From Pontiella sp. (GTDB lineage Bacteria > Verrucomicrobiota > Kiritimatiellia > Kiritimatiellales > Pontiellaceae): DNA of 7,149 nt. The stretch is from NCBI GenBank assembly GCA_029935255.1, contig JAOZKS010000135.1:1-7149 (forward strand). Reading direction: 5' to 3'. A program made the position numbers and the translations under genes. Within the stretch, counting starts at the first letter, position 1, and each line of letters opens with the position of its first letter. The notes beneath the pieces are model-generated. The model was not told the origin of the DNA. It made no database searches and saw only the letters and a program-made list of their open reading frames with translations. Below are positions 1 to 5,318 of the stretch, one piece after another.

Positions 1-2
1 CC

Positions 3-65
3 GTCAACGTGCCGGCAACGGGGGCCGCAGTCTTCTACGAGGTGATCGCCACTCCCGCTCCGTAA
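3..65 (+). CDS. C-terminal fragment of an upstream protein, possibly secreted
   Basis: The frame that stops with TAA at 63-65 is open to the left edge. It encodes about 20 residues rich in Val, Ala, Thr and Pro, ending FYEVIATPAP. The other two plus frames give a stop at 43-45 or an arginine-rich nonsense peptide, and a strong intrinsic terminator follows 25 bases after this stop, so this is very likely the true end of a gene. The alternating hydrophobic and small residues followed by an aromatic strand (VFYEVI) resemble the last beta strand of a beta-sandwich domain in a large secreted or surface protein. That family guess is an inference; too little remains to name the protein. Confidence 0.55.
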   Translation, partial: VNVPATGAAVFYEVIATPAP

Positions 66-89
66 GATAGGGTAAACCCTTGAATTTGA

Positions 90-123
90 AAGCCGCCCCG
101 ATTCGTTCGCGGGCGGCTTTTTT
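90..123 (+). terminator. Rho-independent terminator
   Basis: A perfect 9-bp stem pairs AAGCCGCCC (90-98) with GGGCGGCTT (111-119) around a 12-base loop and runs into a T tract (118-123). It ends transcription of the gene stopping at 65 and insulates the downstream unit. Confidence 0.93.
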
Positions 124-125
124 AT

Positions 126-289
126 TTTCTTGGGGAAAAGTGGGAGAAAAAAATTGAGCACCACGGAGCCAAAGCCGCTCATCTTGATATTTAAATCCGA
201 TTCTTGAATTGCCTTGACTCATGGGGCGGTTTTCCAATGATTGGGTGTTTTGCTGAAAAGGTCCAATTCATTGGAAAGAGGAGTGTTCT
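126..289 (+). promoter_or_regulatory. Intergenic region with weak promoter candidate and inverted repeat
   Basis: I see no convincing gene here. A -35-like TTGACT lies at 214-219, and 16 bases later AATGAT (236-241) is a 4-of-6 match to a -10 box. This is a weak candidate promoter whose -10 would sit inside the left arm of the inverted repeat at 231-277. Bases 126-213 show nothing I can name. Confidence 0.3.
231..277 (+). repeat. Long inverted repeat abutting the ribosome binding site
   Basis: The arm TTTCCAATGATTGG (231-244) is complementary to CCAATTCATTGGAAA (263-277) over 14 pairs with one extra base in the right arm. The 18-base loop is 245-262. Each arm is also close to self-palindromic around CCAAT and ATTGG. 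The right arm ends exactly where the GAGGAG ribosome binding site (278-283) begins, so a folded transcript would place a stable stem directly against it. It could be an RNA hairpin or a protein-binding operator. There is no T tract, so it is not a terminator. Confidence 0.7.
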
Positions 290-637
290 ATGTTGACGAG
301 CGGAGGGATTATTAAGGCCGCCATGAATAAGCGCGGATTCAAGCATCGGCGTACGGAAGATCAGTTTACGATTCGTGGAGAATACGTGCGGAATCTGCAG
401 TTTGTCTACTCCAAGGAAGCTTTGTCGCGGGCGGGGTTGGTGGTGGATTTGGTCTATTTTGCGGTCGATATCGTGGGCGAAAAGCTGGTGATTGGCTTGT
501 ATCGAGAAAATCCGGATATTGAAAACGGGGTCTACGTGAATAGCTCGCAGACGGTTGAGCTTCAAAAATTTAATCCCGATGAAGTGGGCCAGGCGTTGGA
601 CAAATTGATCCTGCCTGTAAAAGATAAATTTAAATAA
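290..637 (+). CDS. Conserved-looking hypothetical protein, 115 aa, upstream of dapL
   Basis: I do not recognise this protein. The start is supported by GAGGAG at 278-283, six bases before ATG 290; a second ATG at 323 (residue 12) has no such site. The N-terminal 30 residues are basic (AMNKRGFKHRR). Residues about 49-71 alternate hydrophobic residues as beta strands (LVVDLVYFAVDIVGEKLVIGLY), followed by a charged, probably helical C-terminus ending in KDKFK. There is no signal peptide, membrane segment or cysteine, so it is probably a small soluble cytoplasmic alpha/beta protein. Its TAA overlaps the AAGGAG site (636-641) of the next gene, so the two are almost certainly cotranscribed and may be translationally coupled. 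Codon use and the operon position support a real gene. A role linked to the downstream aminotransferase is possible but unsupported by any motif. Confidence 0.8.
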   Translation: MLTSGGIIKAAMNKRGFKHRRTEDQFTIRGEYVRNLQFVYSKEALSRAGLVVDLVYFAVDIVGEKLVIGLYRENPDIENGVYVNSSQTVELQKFNPDEVGQALDKLILPVKDKFK

Positions 638-651
638 GGAGATAATTCACT

Positions 652-1872
652 ATGAACCATGAACAACTCTTCGCCGAGCGCATTGGCGGAACCGAGTTCG
701 GTAAATCGACCGAAATCTATAAGTTTGAAAAAATTAAGAGGGCGAAAACCAAAGCGCGCGAGCTGCATCCTGATCTGGAGATTCTCGATTTTGGCGTGGG
801 CGAGCCTGATCAAATGGCACCGGCGCCGATTCGTGAAGCGCTGAAACGGGAGGTCGACCTGTCCGAAAACCGAGGCTATGCCGACAATGGCGTGGTCGAG
901 TTTAAGGAAGCGGCCGCGGCCTATATGAAGAATTTCTTTGGCGTGGAGCTGGATGTGGCGACCGAAATCAACCACAGCATTGGAACCAAGCCTGCGCTGG
1001 CCATGCTGCCGCTGGCGTTTGTGAATCCGGGTGATGTGGTGTTCCAAACCGTACCGGGCTATCCGGTGATGGCAACGCACTCGAAATATCTCGGCGGCGA
1101 GGTGGTGGATATTCCGCTGCTGGAGGAAAATGCTTTTCTTCCAGACCTTGGAAGGATTGATCCCGCTCTGGCCGACCGCTGCAAGCTTTTCTACATTAAC
1201 TATCCCAACAACCCGACGGGTGCCGTTGCGACGGATGAATTCTACGACGAGCTGATTGCCTTTGCGAAGAAGCACAATATCCTGATTGTGCAGGATGCGC
1301 CCTATGCCACTCTGGTCTATGACGGCAAGCGGACTTCCATTCTCCAGCGCCCCGGTGCGAAGGAATGTTGTCTTGAACTGCATTCTATGAGCAAGGCGTA
1401 CAACATGACGGGTTGGCGCATTGCTTTTTTCTGTGGGGCAAGCTGGGCCGTGGATGCGCTGGCCAATATTAAGGACAACTGCGACAGCGGCCAGTTCAAG
1501 GCCATTCAAAAAGCGGCCTGTGCAGGCATTGCCGACGAAAGTCTGGCGGAAGGCATTCGCGTTCACTACGAAAAGCGGTTGCGCCGTATGGTGGAAGTGC
1601 TCCGCGAAGTCGGGTTCGATGCTCAAATGCCGGGCGGCACGTTCTTCCTCTACACCAAGGCACCGAAAGGGGCGGGGGACATCACGTTTGCGAATGCGGA
1701 GGAGGCCTCGCTCTACCTGATCGAGAATCAGGGGATTTCGACCGTCCCGTGGGACAACACCGGGCCGTTTGTTCGTTTCGGCGCGGTGTTCGAGTCGGAC
1801 GGCGATGCAGATGACGAGCGCGTGCTGAGTGAGCTTTCCACGCGCCTCAAGCAAGCTGACCTTAAATTCTAA
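652..1872 (+). CDS. dapL: LL-diaminopimelate aminotransferase-type class I PLP aminotransferase
   Basis: This 406-residue fold-type I PLP enzyme most likely converts tetrahydrodipicolinate and glutamate directly to LL-diaminopimelate, the one-step branch to lysine and peptidoglycan precursor. The PLP landmarks are in order: SIGTKPA (109-115) for phosphate binding, NNPTG (186-190) with Asn187 facing the cofactor, QDAPY (214-218) with Asp215 contacting the pyridine nitrogen and Tyr218, and SMSKAYNMTGWR (245-256) with Schiff-base Lys248 and Arg256. The substrate-carboxylate arginine is Arg375 in PFVRFG. Length matches the family (about 400). The segment SENRGYADNGVVEF (71-84) is the usual class I YxxxxGxxEF region. 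AAGGAG at 636-641 precedes ATG 652 by ten bases. The class is certain; the LL-DAP assignment rests on overall resemblance to DapL-like proteins of this lineage, and an aspartate- or alanine-type aminotransferase is the main alternative. A terminator follows directly. Confidence 0.85.
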   Translation: MNHEQLFAERIGGTEFGKSTEIYKFEKIKRAKTKARELHPDLEILDFGVGEPDQMAPAPIREALKREVDLSENRGYADNGVVEFKEAAAAYMKNFFGVELDVATEINHSIGTKPALAMLPLAFVNPGDVVFQTVPGYPVMATHSKYLGGEVVDIPLLEENAFLPDLGRIDPALADRCKLFYINYPNNPTGAVATDEFYDELIAFAKKHNILIVQDAPYATLVYDGKRTSILQRPGAKECCLELHSMSKAYNMTGWRIAFFCGASWAVDALANIKDNCDSGQFKAIQKAACAGIADESLAEGIRVHYEKRLRRMVEVLREVGFDAQMPGGTFFLYTKAPKGAGDITFANAEEASLYLIENQGISTVPWDNTGPFVRFGAVFESDGDADDERVLSELSTRLKQADLKF

Positions 1873-1881
1873 TGGCTTTTG

Positions 1882-1908
1882 AAAATGCTCCGAATGGGGC
1901 GTTTTTTT
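1882..1908 (+). terminator. Rho-independent terminator after dapL
   Basis: The 10-bp stem AAAATGCTCC (1882-1891) pairs with GGGGCGTTTT (1896-1905), including two G-T wobbles, around the tetraloop GAAT. It runs into seven Ts (1902-1908). It lies ten bases past the dapL stop and ends the 290-1872 unit. The open frame of the next gene extends back through it, which is one reason to start that gene downstream. Confidence 0.88.
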
Positions 1909-1936
1909 CTTTCCATGCTTTGTGGGCCGAGTTGGT

Positions 1937-1965
1937 TTGACTTTCGAAGGGCTGGAATCTATAAA
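1937..1965 (+). promoter_or_regulatory. Sigma70-type promoter for the reductase-miaB unit
   Basis: TTGACT (1937-1942) and TATAAA (1960-1965) are separated by exactly 17 bases; each box matches the consensus at five of six positions. Transcription should begin near 1971-1973, giving a leader of about 65 bases before ATG 2038. It follows the dapL terminator directly, so it defines a new transcription unit. Confidence 0.75.
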
Positions 1966-1980
1966 ACCGCCCTTTTGGTG

Positions 1981-2005
1981 AAACCGTCCTGCTTCGGTGC
2001 GGTTT
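1981..2005 (+). other. Leader hairpin upstream of the reductase gene
   Basis: AAACCGT (1981-1987) pairs with GCGGTTT (1999-2005) through six standard pairs and one T-G wobble around an 11-base loop, soon after the predicted transcription start. No T tract follows. It may stabilise or tune the leader. A perfect partner AAACCGC (1964-1970) also exists, but it overlaps the -10 box and lies upstream of the predicted start, so it would not be in that transcript. Confidence 0.4.
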
Positions 2006-2037
2006 GCTTTACATGCAAAAAGGATGGGCGAGCGATT

Positions 2038-2700
2038 ATGGCAATTGTTTTGAAGAAAAAGAGGAAGACCTGCGCGGTGCTCGATGTGCGCTGGCTGACC
2101 GACTCGACGGCGGTGGTTCGGTTTGAGCGTCAAGGGTTGAAGTTTGTGCCGGGGCAATATATCCGCGTCGGCGTAGAGGGCGATCCCGAGATTCGCGACT
2201 ATTCAGTCTATTCGGGCTTCGAGGCGGATTATCTGGAAGTCCTCATCCGCCGCGTTGAGGATGGCTTGGTTTCGAAGCAGCTGTGCGACCTCAAGGTTGG
2301 CGACTCGGTGAACGTGGGCGGTCCATATGGTCACTTCAAGCTGCTGGAGGAGGTTCTCGACAAACCCTTGCTGCTTGTTTCAACAGGTACGGGAATTTCG
2401 CCATTCCACTGCTATGTCGAATCCTTCCCGGAACTGGCTTTTAACTTGGTGCACGGAACGAGCTATGCTTCGGAATCCTACGACGCAGAACACTATGGTG
2501 AACGATATTTCCACTGTGTTTCCCGCGAGGCGGGCGGGGCATTTAAGGGCCGAGTGACGGATCATCTCCGGACGCTCGAAATCGACCCGCAGACCGAAGC
2601 CTTCCTGTGCGGAAATTGCGATATGATCTACGAAGCCTTCGACCTCCTTCAGGAAAAAGGACTCCCGACGGCCCAAATCCATACCGAAGTTTATTTCTAA
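2038..2700 (+). CDS. fpr: Ferredoxin/flavodoxin--NADP+ reductase (FNR family)
   Basis: This cytoplasmic FAD enzyme moves electrons between NADP(H) and ferredoxin or flavodoxin. At 220 residues it is slightly shorter than Escherichia coli Fpr. An N-terminal FAD beta-barrel carries RDYS (53-56), the flavin-binding RxYS motif, and GLVSKQL (76-82). The nucleotide domain has STGTGISP (115-122), VSREAGGAFKGRV (161-173), LCGNCDM (190-196) and a C-terminal EVYF that stacks on the flavin. Arg163 and Arg172 match the basic residues that recognise the NADP 2'-phosphate in Fpr; the arginine of the HAARYAADLSY segment is replaced (HGTSYASESY). No [2Fe-2S] domain is present. I chose ATG 2038 because the open frame extends to 1879 only by reading through the dapL terminator and the promoter at 1937-1965. 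AAAAAGGA at 2017-2024 is a rather distant ribosome site. It shares a transcript with miaB. Confidence 0.85.
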   Translation: MAIVLKKKRKTCAVLDVRWLTDSTAVVRFERQGLKFVPGQYIRVGVEGDPEIRDYSVYSGFEADYLEVLIRRVEDGLVSKQLCDLKVGDSVNVGGPYGHFKLLEEVLDKPLLLVSTGTGISPFHCYVESFPELAFNLVHGTSYASESYDAEHYGERYFHCVSREAGGAFKGRVTDHLRTLEIDPQTEAFLCGNCDMIYEAFDLLQEKGLPTAQIHTEVYF

Positions 2701-2701
2701 G

Positions 2702-4048
2702 ATGAAATGCTGCATCGTTACCTTGGGCTGCCAGATGAACCAGTCGGATTCCGAGCGGATCCGCAGTGTGATCGAAGGCATGGGCTATATCCTGACCGAT
2801 GTGGAACAGGAGGCCGACCTGATCGGCGTTGTGGCCTGCTCGGTGCGGCAGAAGGCCATCGACAAAGTCTACAGCAAGATCGAGAAGTGGAACCAATGGA
2901 AAAACGAACGCCCGTTGATCACGTTTGTGTCGGGCTGTATCCTCCCCTCCGATGAAGTCAAGTTTCTCAAGTTGTTTGATCTTCTCTTTCGTATGAACGA
3001 GTTGCCGGATCTTCCAACGATGGTTCAGCAATGCGGCGTGGCCACCGCATTTTCTGTTCAAAACACGCTCAACGATCTTGAACGCGAAGATGAGCGCACC
3101 GATTTCTGGCAGGTCAAGCCGACCTACAGCTCCCGCTTCGAGGCCTACGTGCCGATCCAGAACGGGTGCGACAAGTTTTGTTCTTTCTGCGCCGTTCCAT
3201 ACACCCGCGGCCGTGAGGTTTCGCGCGCCAGCGGCGACATCCTGGCCGAAGTCGGCACGCTGATTGAGCGGGATGTAAAGTCGATTACGTTGCTCGGGCA
3301 GAATGTTAATTCCTACGGACTGGACAAGCCCGGGGAAGAGCCCTCCTTTGCTGAATTGTTAAAGGAAGTAGGCGAGCTGGGCAAGCGGAGCGGCAAGGAG
3401 TTCTGGGTTTACTTCACTTCGCCGCATCCGCGGGATATGACGCGCGATGTGATCGAAGCCATTTCACAATACGACTGCCTCGCCAAGCAGATCCATCTGC
3501 CCGTTCAGAGCGGCGACGAAAAAATGCTTCTGCGCATGAACCGCAATCATAGCGTCGAAGCCTACAAACAGATCGTGGCCGATATCCGCGAGCTGCTTCC
3601 AACCGCCACGCTTTTCACGGATATCATTGTCGGTTTCAGCGGCGAGACAGACGAACAGCTGGAGCAGTCCGCGCAGTTAATGGAAGAGGTCGGTTTCAAC
3701 ATGGCCTACATTGCCCGCTATTCGCCGCGCGTCGGTGCCCGTGCCGCCCGTTGGGAAGACGATGTCCCCGCCAAGGTGAAAAGCGAACGCCTGGTTAAGC
3801 TCACCGAAGTCCTCAAGCGCGGTTCGTTGGCGCACAACCAGAAAATGGTTGGCAAAACCTATCGCGTGCTCGTCGAGCGCGCCGACAAGCGAATCGAAGG
3901 GGCGCTCGCCGCCCGAACCGAGGGGAAACTTCCCGTTCGTATTCTCAAAGCACCGGAAGAGCTGATCGGCACCTTTCAGAATGTGAAGATTGTTTCGGTC
4001 GTCGAGCTGTCGCTGGCCGGGGATCTGGTTGAGGCAGGCGTTCTTTGA
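2702..4048 (+). CDS. miaB: tRNA-2-methylthio-N6-dimethylallyladenosine synthase (MiaB family)
   Basis: This radical SAM enzyme adds a methylthio group to N6-isopentenyladenosine at position 37 of tRNAs reading UNN codons. It has 448 residues, typical for the family. The N-terminal UPF0004 domain holds auxiliary-cluster cysteines Cys10 (TLGCQMNQSDSE), Cys46 (VVACSVRQKA) and Cys79 (VSGCILP). The radical SAM core has the CxxxCxxC triad Cys156, Cys160 and Cys163, followed by AVPYTRGREVSR. TSPHPRDM (239-246), HLPVQSGDEKMLLRMNR (265-281) and DIIVGFSGETDEQ (307-319) are MiaB-like rather than RimO-like. A TRAM-type RNA-binding segment covers about 382-440. Usual MiaB proteins read NTC at the second cluster cysteine; here it is VAC. 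ATG 2702 starts one base after the reductase stop with no clear ribosome site of its own, indicating translational coupling. MtaB-type enzymes are the less likely alternative. Confidence 0.9.
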   Translation: MKCCIVTLGCQMNQSDSERIRSVIEGMGYILTDVEQEADLIGVVACSVRQKAIDKVYSKIEKWNQWKNERPLITFVSGCILPSDEVKFLKLFDLLFRMNELPDLPTMVQQCGVATAFSVQNTLNDLEREDERTDFWQVKPTYSSRFEAYVPIQNGCDKFCSFCAVPYTRGREVSRASGDILAEVGTLIERDVKSITLLGQNVNSYGLDKPGEEPSFAELLKEVGELGKRSGKEFWVYFTSPHPRDMTRDVIEAISQYDCLAKQIHLPVQSGDEKMLLRMNRNHSVEAYKQIVADIRELLPTATLFTDIIVGFSGETDEQLEQSAQLMEEVGFNMAYIARYSPRVGARAARWEDDVPAKVKSERLVKLTEVLKRGSLAHNQKMVGKTYRVLVERADKRIEGALAARTEGKLPVRILKAPEELIGTFQNVKIVSVVELSLAGDLVEAGVL

Positions 4049-4065
4049 GAACAAGCCATGATACT

Positions 4066-4096
4066 AAAAAGGGCCGCCCGGATGGACGGCCTTTTT
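4066..4096. terminator. Bidirectional terminator between convergent genes
   Basis: AAAAAGG-G-CCG (4066-4076) pairs with CGGCCTTTTT (4087-4096), with one bulged G at 4071 and a 10-base apical loop. The five As on the left and five Ts on the right give a U tract in either direction. It can therefore end both miaB on the plus strand and the H1-like gene on the minus strand. Confidence 0.85.
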
Positions 4097-4118
4097 CGTG
4101 TCATGAACTCAACGGAGA

Positions 4119-4457
4119 TTAGCCGTTGATCATGGTATTGATTTCGCCTTCGGCCTGCATCCAATACGCGGCGGGATCTTTTTGGAAGCCATCGTTCACT
4201 GCGGCAAAATAGGCGGCCTGCTCGATCATGCTGTAGACCTGTTCGGGCGTGTACTTCACCTTCTTGGTTTTCTTTGCTGCGGCTTTCTTTTTCGCCGGAG
4301 TCTTTTTGGCAATCGACTTTTTCGCCGGAGCTTTCTTTGCTGCCGCTTTTTTGGCGGGGGCTTTCTTGGCCACGGCCTTTTTTGCCGGCGCTTTTTTCGC
4401 TACGGTTTTTTTCTTTGCCGGCGCTTTCTTTGTTGCGGTCTTTTTCTTTGTAGCCAT
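4119..4457 (-). CDS. Histone H1-like Lys/Ala repeat protein with C-terminal DUF2934-like module
   Basis: This is a small, very basic protein of 112 residues. Residues 1-68 consist almost entirely of Lys, Ala, Pro and Thr; residues 11-60 form five decapeptide units of the type KKAPAKKAVA. Such tails resemble eukaryotic histone H1 and bacterial H1-like proteins and bind DNA or RNA non-specifically. Residues about 69-110 are different: acidic and aromatic, with YTPEQVYSMIEQAAY, DPAAYW and QAEGEI, a pattern I recognise as DUF2934-like. AGGGAG on the minus strand (4467-4472) lies nine bases before the start codon. It probably acts as an abundant nucleoid-associated or nucleic-acid-compacting protein, with the folded end giving protein contacts; that role is inferred. 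It converges on miaB across a shared terminator. The repeat tract is prone to length change. Confidence 0.85.
   Translation of the reverse strand: MATKKKTATKKAPAKKKTVAKKAPAKKAVAKKAPAKKAAAKKAPAKKSIAKKTPAKKKAAAKKTKKVKYTPEQVYSMIEQAAYFAAVNDGFQKDPAAYWMQAEGEINTMING
4278..4427 (-). repeat. Five tandem 30-bp units encoding KKAPAKK decapeptides
   Basis: Five in-frame units of 30 bases encode residues 11-60 of the H1-like protein (KAPAKKKTVA, KKAPAKKAVA, KKAPAKKAAA, KKAPAKKSIA, KKTPAKKKAA). The bases diverge between units, mostly at third positions, so selection appears to act on the peptide; this is not a recent slippage array. Confidence 0.8.
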
Positions 4458-4500
4458 TTTTTATTTCTCCCTGATTTTTGGGCACCTGTTTTTCTAATGT

Positions 4501-4519
4501 GCGGGGTACAGATACCCGC
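4501..4519. promoter_or_regulatory. Dyad in the divergent intergenic region, possible operator
   Basis: GCGGGGTA (4501-4508) and TACCCGC (4513-4519) form an inverted repeat with one extra G in the left arm. On the minus strand, TTTACA (4532-4537) and TATCTG (4509-4514), 17 bases apart, are a possible promoter for the H1-like gene whose -10 would lie inside this dyad. That arrangement suits a repressor site. No T tract follows on either strand, so it is not a terminator. Confidence 0.45.
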
Positions 4520-4573
4520 TTGAACCGATGTTGTAAACACTTCATTGAATAAATTTCTATCCCCGGGATGGGC

Positions 4574-4579
4574 TATGAT
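4574..4579 (+). promoter_or_regulatory. Possible -10 element for the phosphatidyltransferase gene
   Basis: TATGAT matches five of six -10 consensus positions and lies 49 bases before the predicted start codon. No good -35 box is placed 16-18 bases upstream, so this is only a weak candidate. Apart from the dyad, I see nothing else in 4458-4628. Confidence 0.3.
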
Positions 4580-4628
4580 TTAATGTCGCGTCACAAATTC
4601 CAATATCAGGGTTTCGGGAGGTCTGATC

Positions 4629-5318
4629 TTGGGTAAAACAAGGGGGTATGAAGTGGCATTTCATGGCGATAAGAAAGAGGGAACCTGGTTGCTGGCCAAG
4701 GCCGAGAACCGATTGAAAAACTGGCTGGTGCCCAAGGTGCCGGCAAATGTGGAGACCTATCATCTCACGATGACGACGGTGCTGTGGTGCGCGCTGATTA
4801 TCTTGTTTAGCTTCCTTGCACGTCACAATATCCATTTCCTTTGGGTCGTTTCGTTTTCAATCTTCGGGCAATACATTACCGACCTGCTCGACGGCGAGAT
4901 CGGCCGTCGCCGCAATACGGGTCTGATCAAGTGGGGCTACTACATGGACCACTTTCTCGATTACCTATTTCTCTGTTCCATCCTCATTGGCTACGGCCTG
5001 ATGGTGGAGGATCACAACAAATACATGCTCTTCTACATCCTCGCGCTCTTTGGAGCCTTCATGGTCAATTCGTTTCTGTCGTTCGCGGCCACCGGAGCCT
5101 TCAAGATCGCTTACATGGGCATTGGCCCCACCGAGGTGCGGTTGATCTTCATCATCGCCAATACGCTTATCATTATCTTCGCCGACCAATTTGAAATTGC
5201 GCGCGTTCTTCCGATGGTCTTGACGGGAGCCGCTTTCAGCTTGTTTGTCACCGTCTACCAAACCCAGAAAATGCTTTGGAAAGTCGATATGGAGAACAAA
5301 CGCAATGCTGAAAAATAA
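4629..5318 (+). CDS. CDP-alcohol phosphatidyltransferase family membrane protein
   Basis: This inner-membrane enzyme of 229 residues should transfer a phosphatidyl or related group from a CDP-activated lipid or alcohol to an alcohol acceptor. Its active site is the family aspartate motif at 85-111: DLLDGEIGR, then Gly103, Asp107 and Asp111 (GYYMDHFLD). The four aspartates Asp85, Asp88, Asp107 and Asp111 are intact. Nine residues separate GR from Gly103, where the usual motif has eight, and Gly92 replaces the usual Ala. About six hydrophobic segments lie near 46-64, 70-84, 109-125, 132-154, 171-186 and 193-210. TTG 4629 is chosen because GGGAGGT (4616-4622) sits six bases before it; GTG 4653, with AGGGGG upstream, is a real alternative that removes eight residues. 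The next gene begins inside this one. The acceptor (glycerol phosphate, serine, inositol or other) cannot be told from the sequence. Confidence 0.85.
   Translation: MGKTRGYEVAFHGDKKEGTWLLAKAENRLKNWLVPKVPANVETYHLTMTTVLWCALIILFSFLARHNIHFLWVVSFSIFGQYITDLLDGEIGRRRNTGLIKWGYYMDHFLDYLFLCSILIGYGLMVEDHNKYMLFYILALFGAFMVNSFLSFAATGAFKIAYMGIGPTEVRLIFIIANTLIIIFADQFEIARVLPMVLTGAAFSLFVTVYQTQKMLWKVDMENKRNAEK

Noticed and set aside
4..237. 77-codon minus-strand frame at the left edge
   Set aside because: It reads through the terminator hairpin at 90-123 and opposes the C-terminal fragment; the composition is not protein-like.
1964..2005. Attenuator-like choice between two AAACCG arms for one GCGGTTT
   Set aside because: The first arm overlaps the -10 box and lies upstream of the predicted transcript start, so the two structures would not compete in that RNA.
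562..2157. 531-codon open frame on the minus strand opposite dapL
   Set aside because: It is antisense to a gene with all class I aminotransferase motifs, crosses a terminator and a promoter, is His/Arg-rich without domain character, and has no supporting ribosome site.
4182..4523. Plus-strand frames of Phe/Leu/Ala/Gly-rich peptides resembling membrane proteins
   Set aside because: They are the complement of the lysine/alanine repeats; the minus-strand frame has a start, ribosome site and regular peptide repeats.
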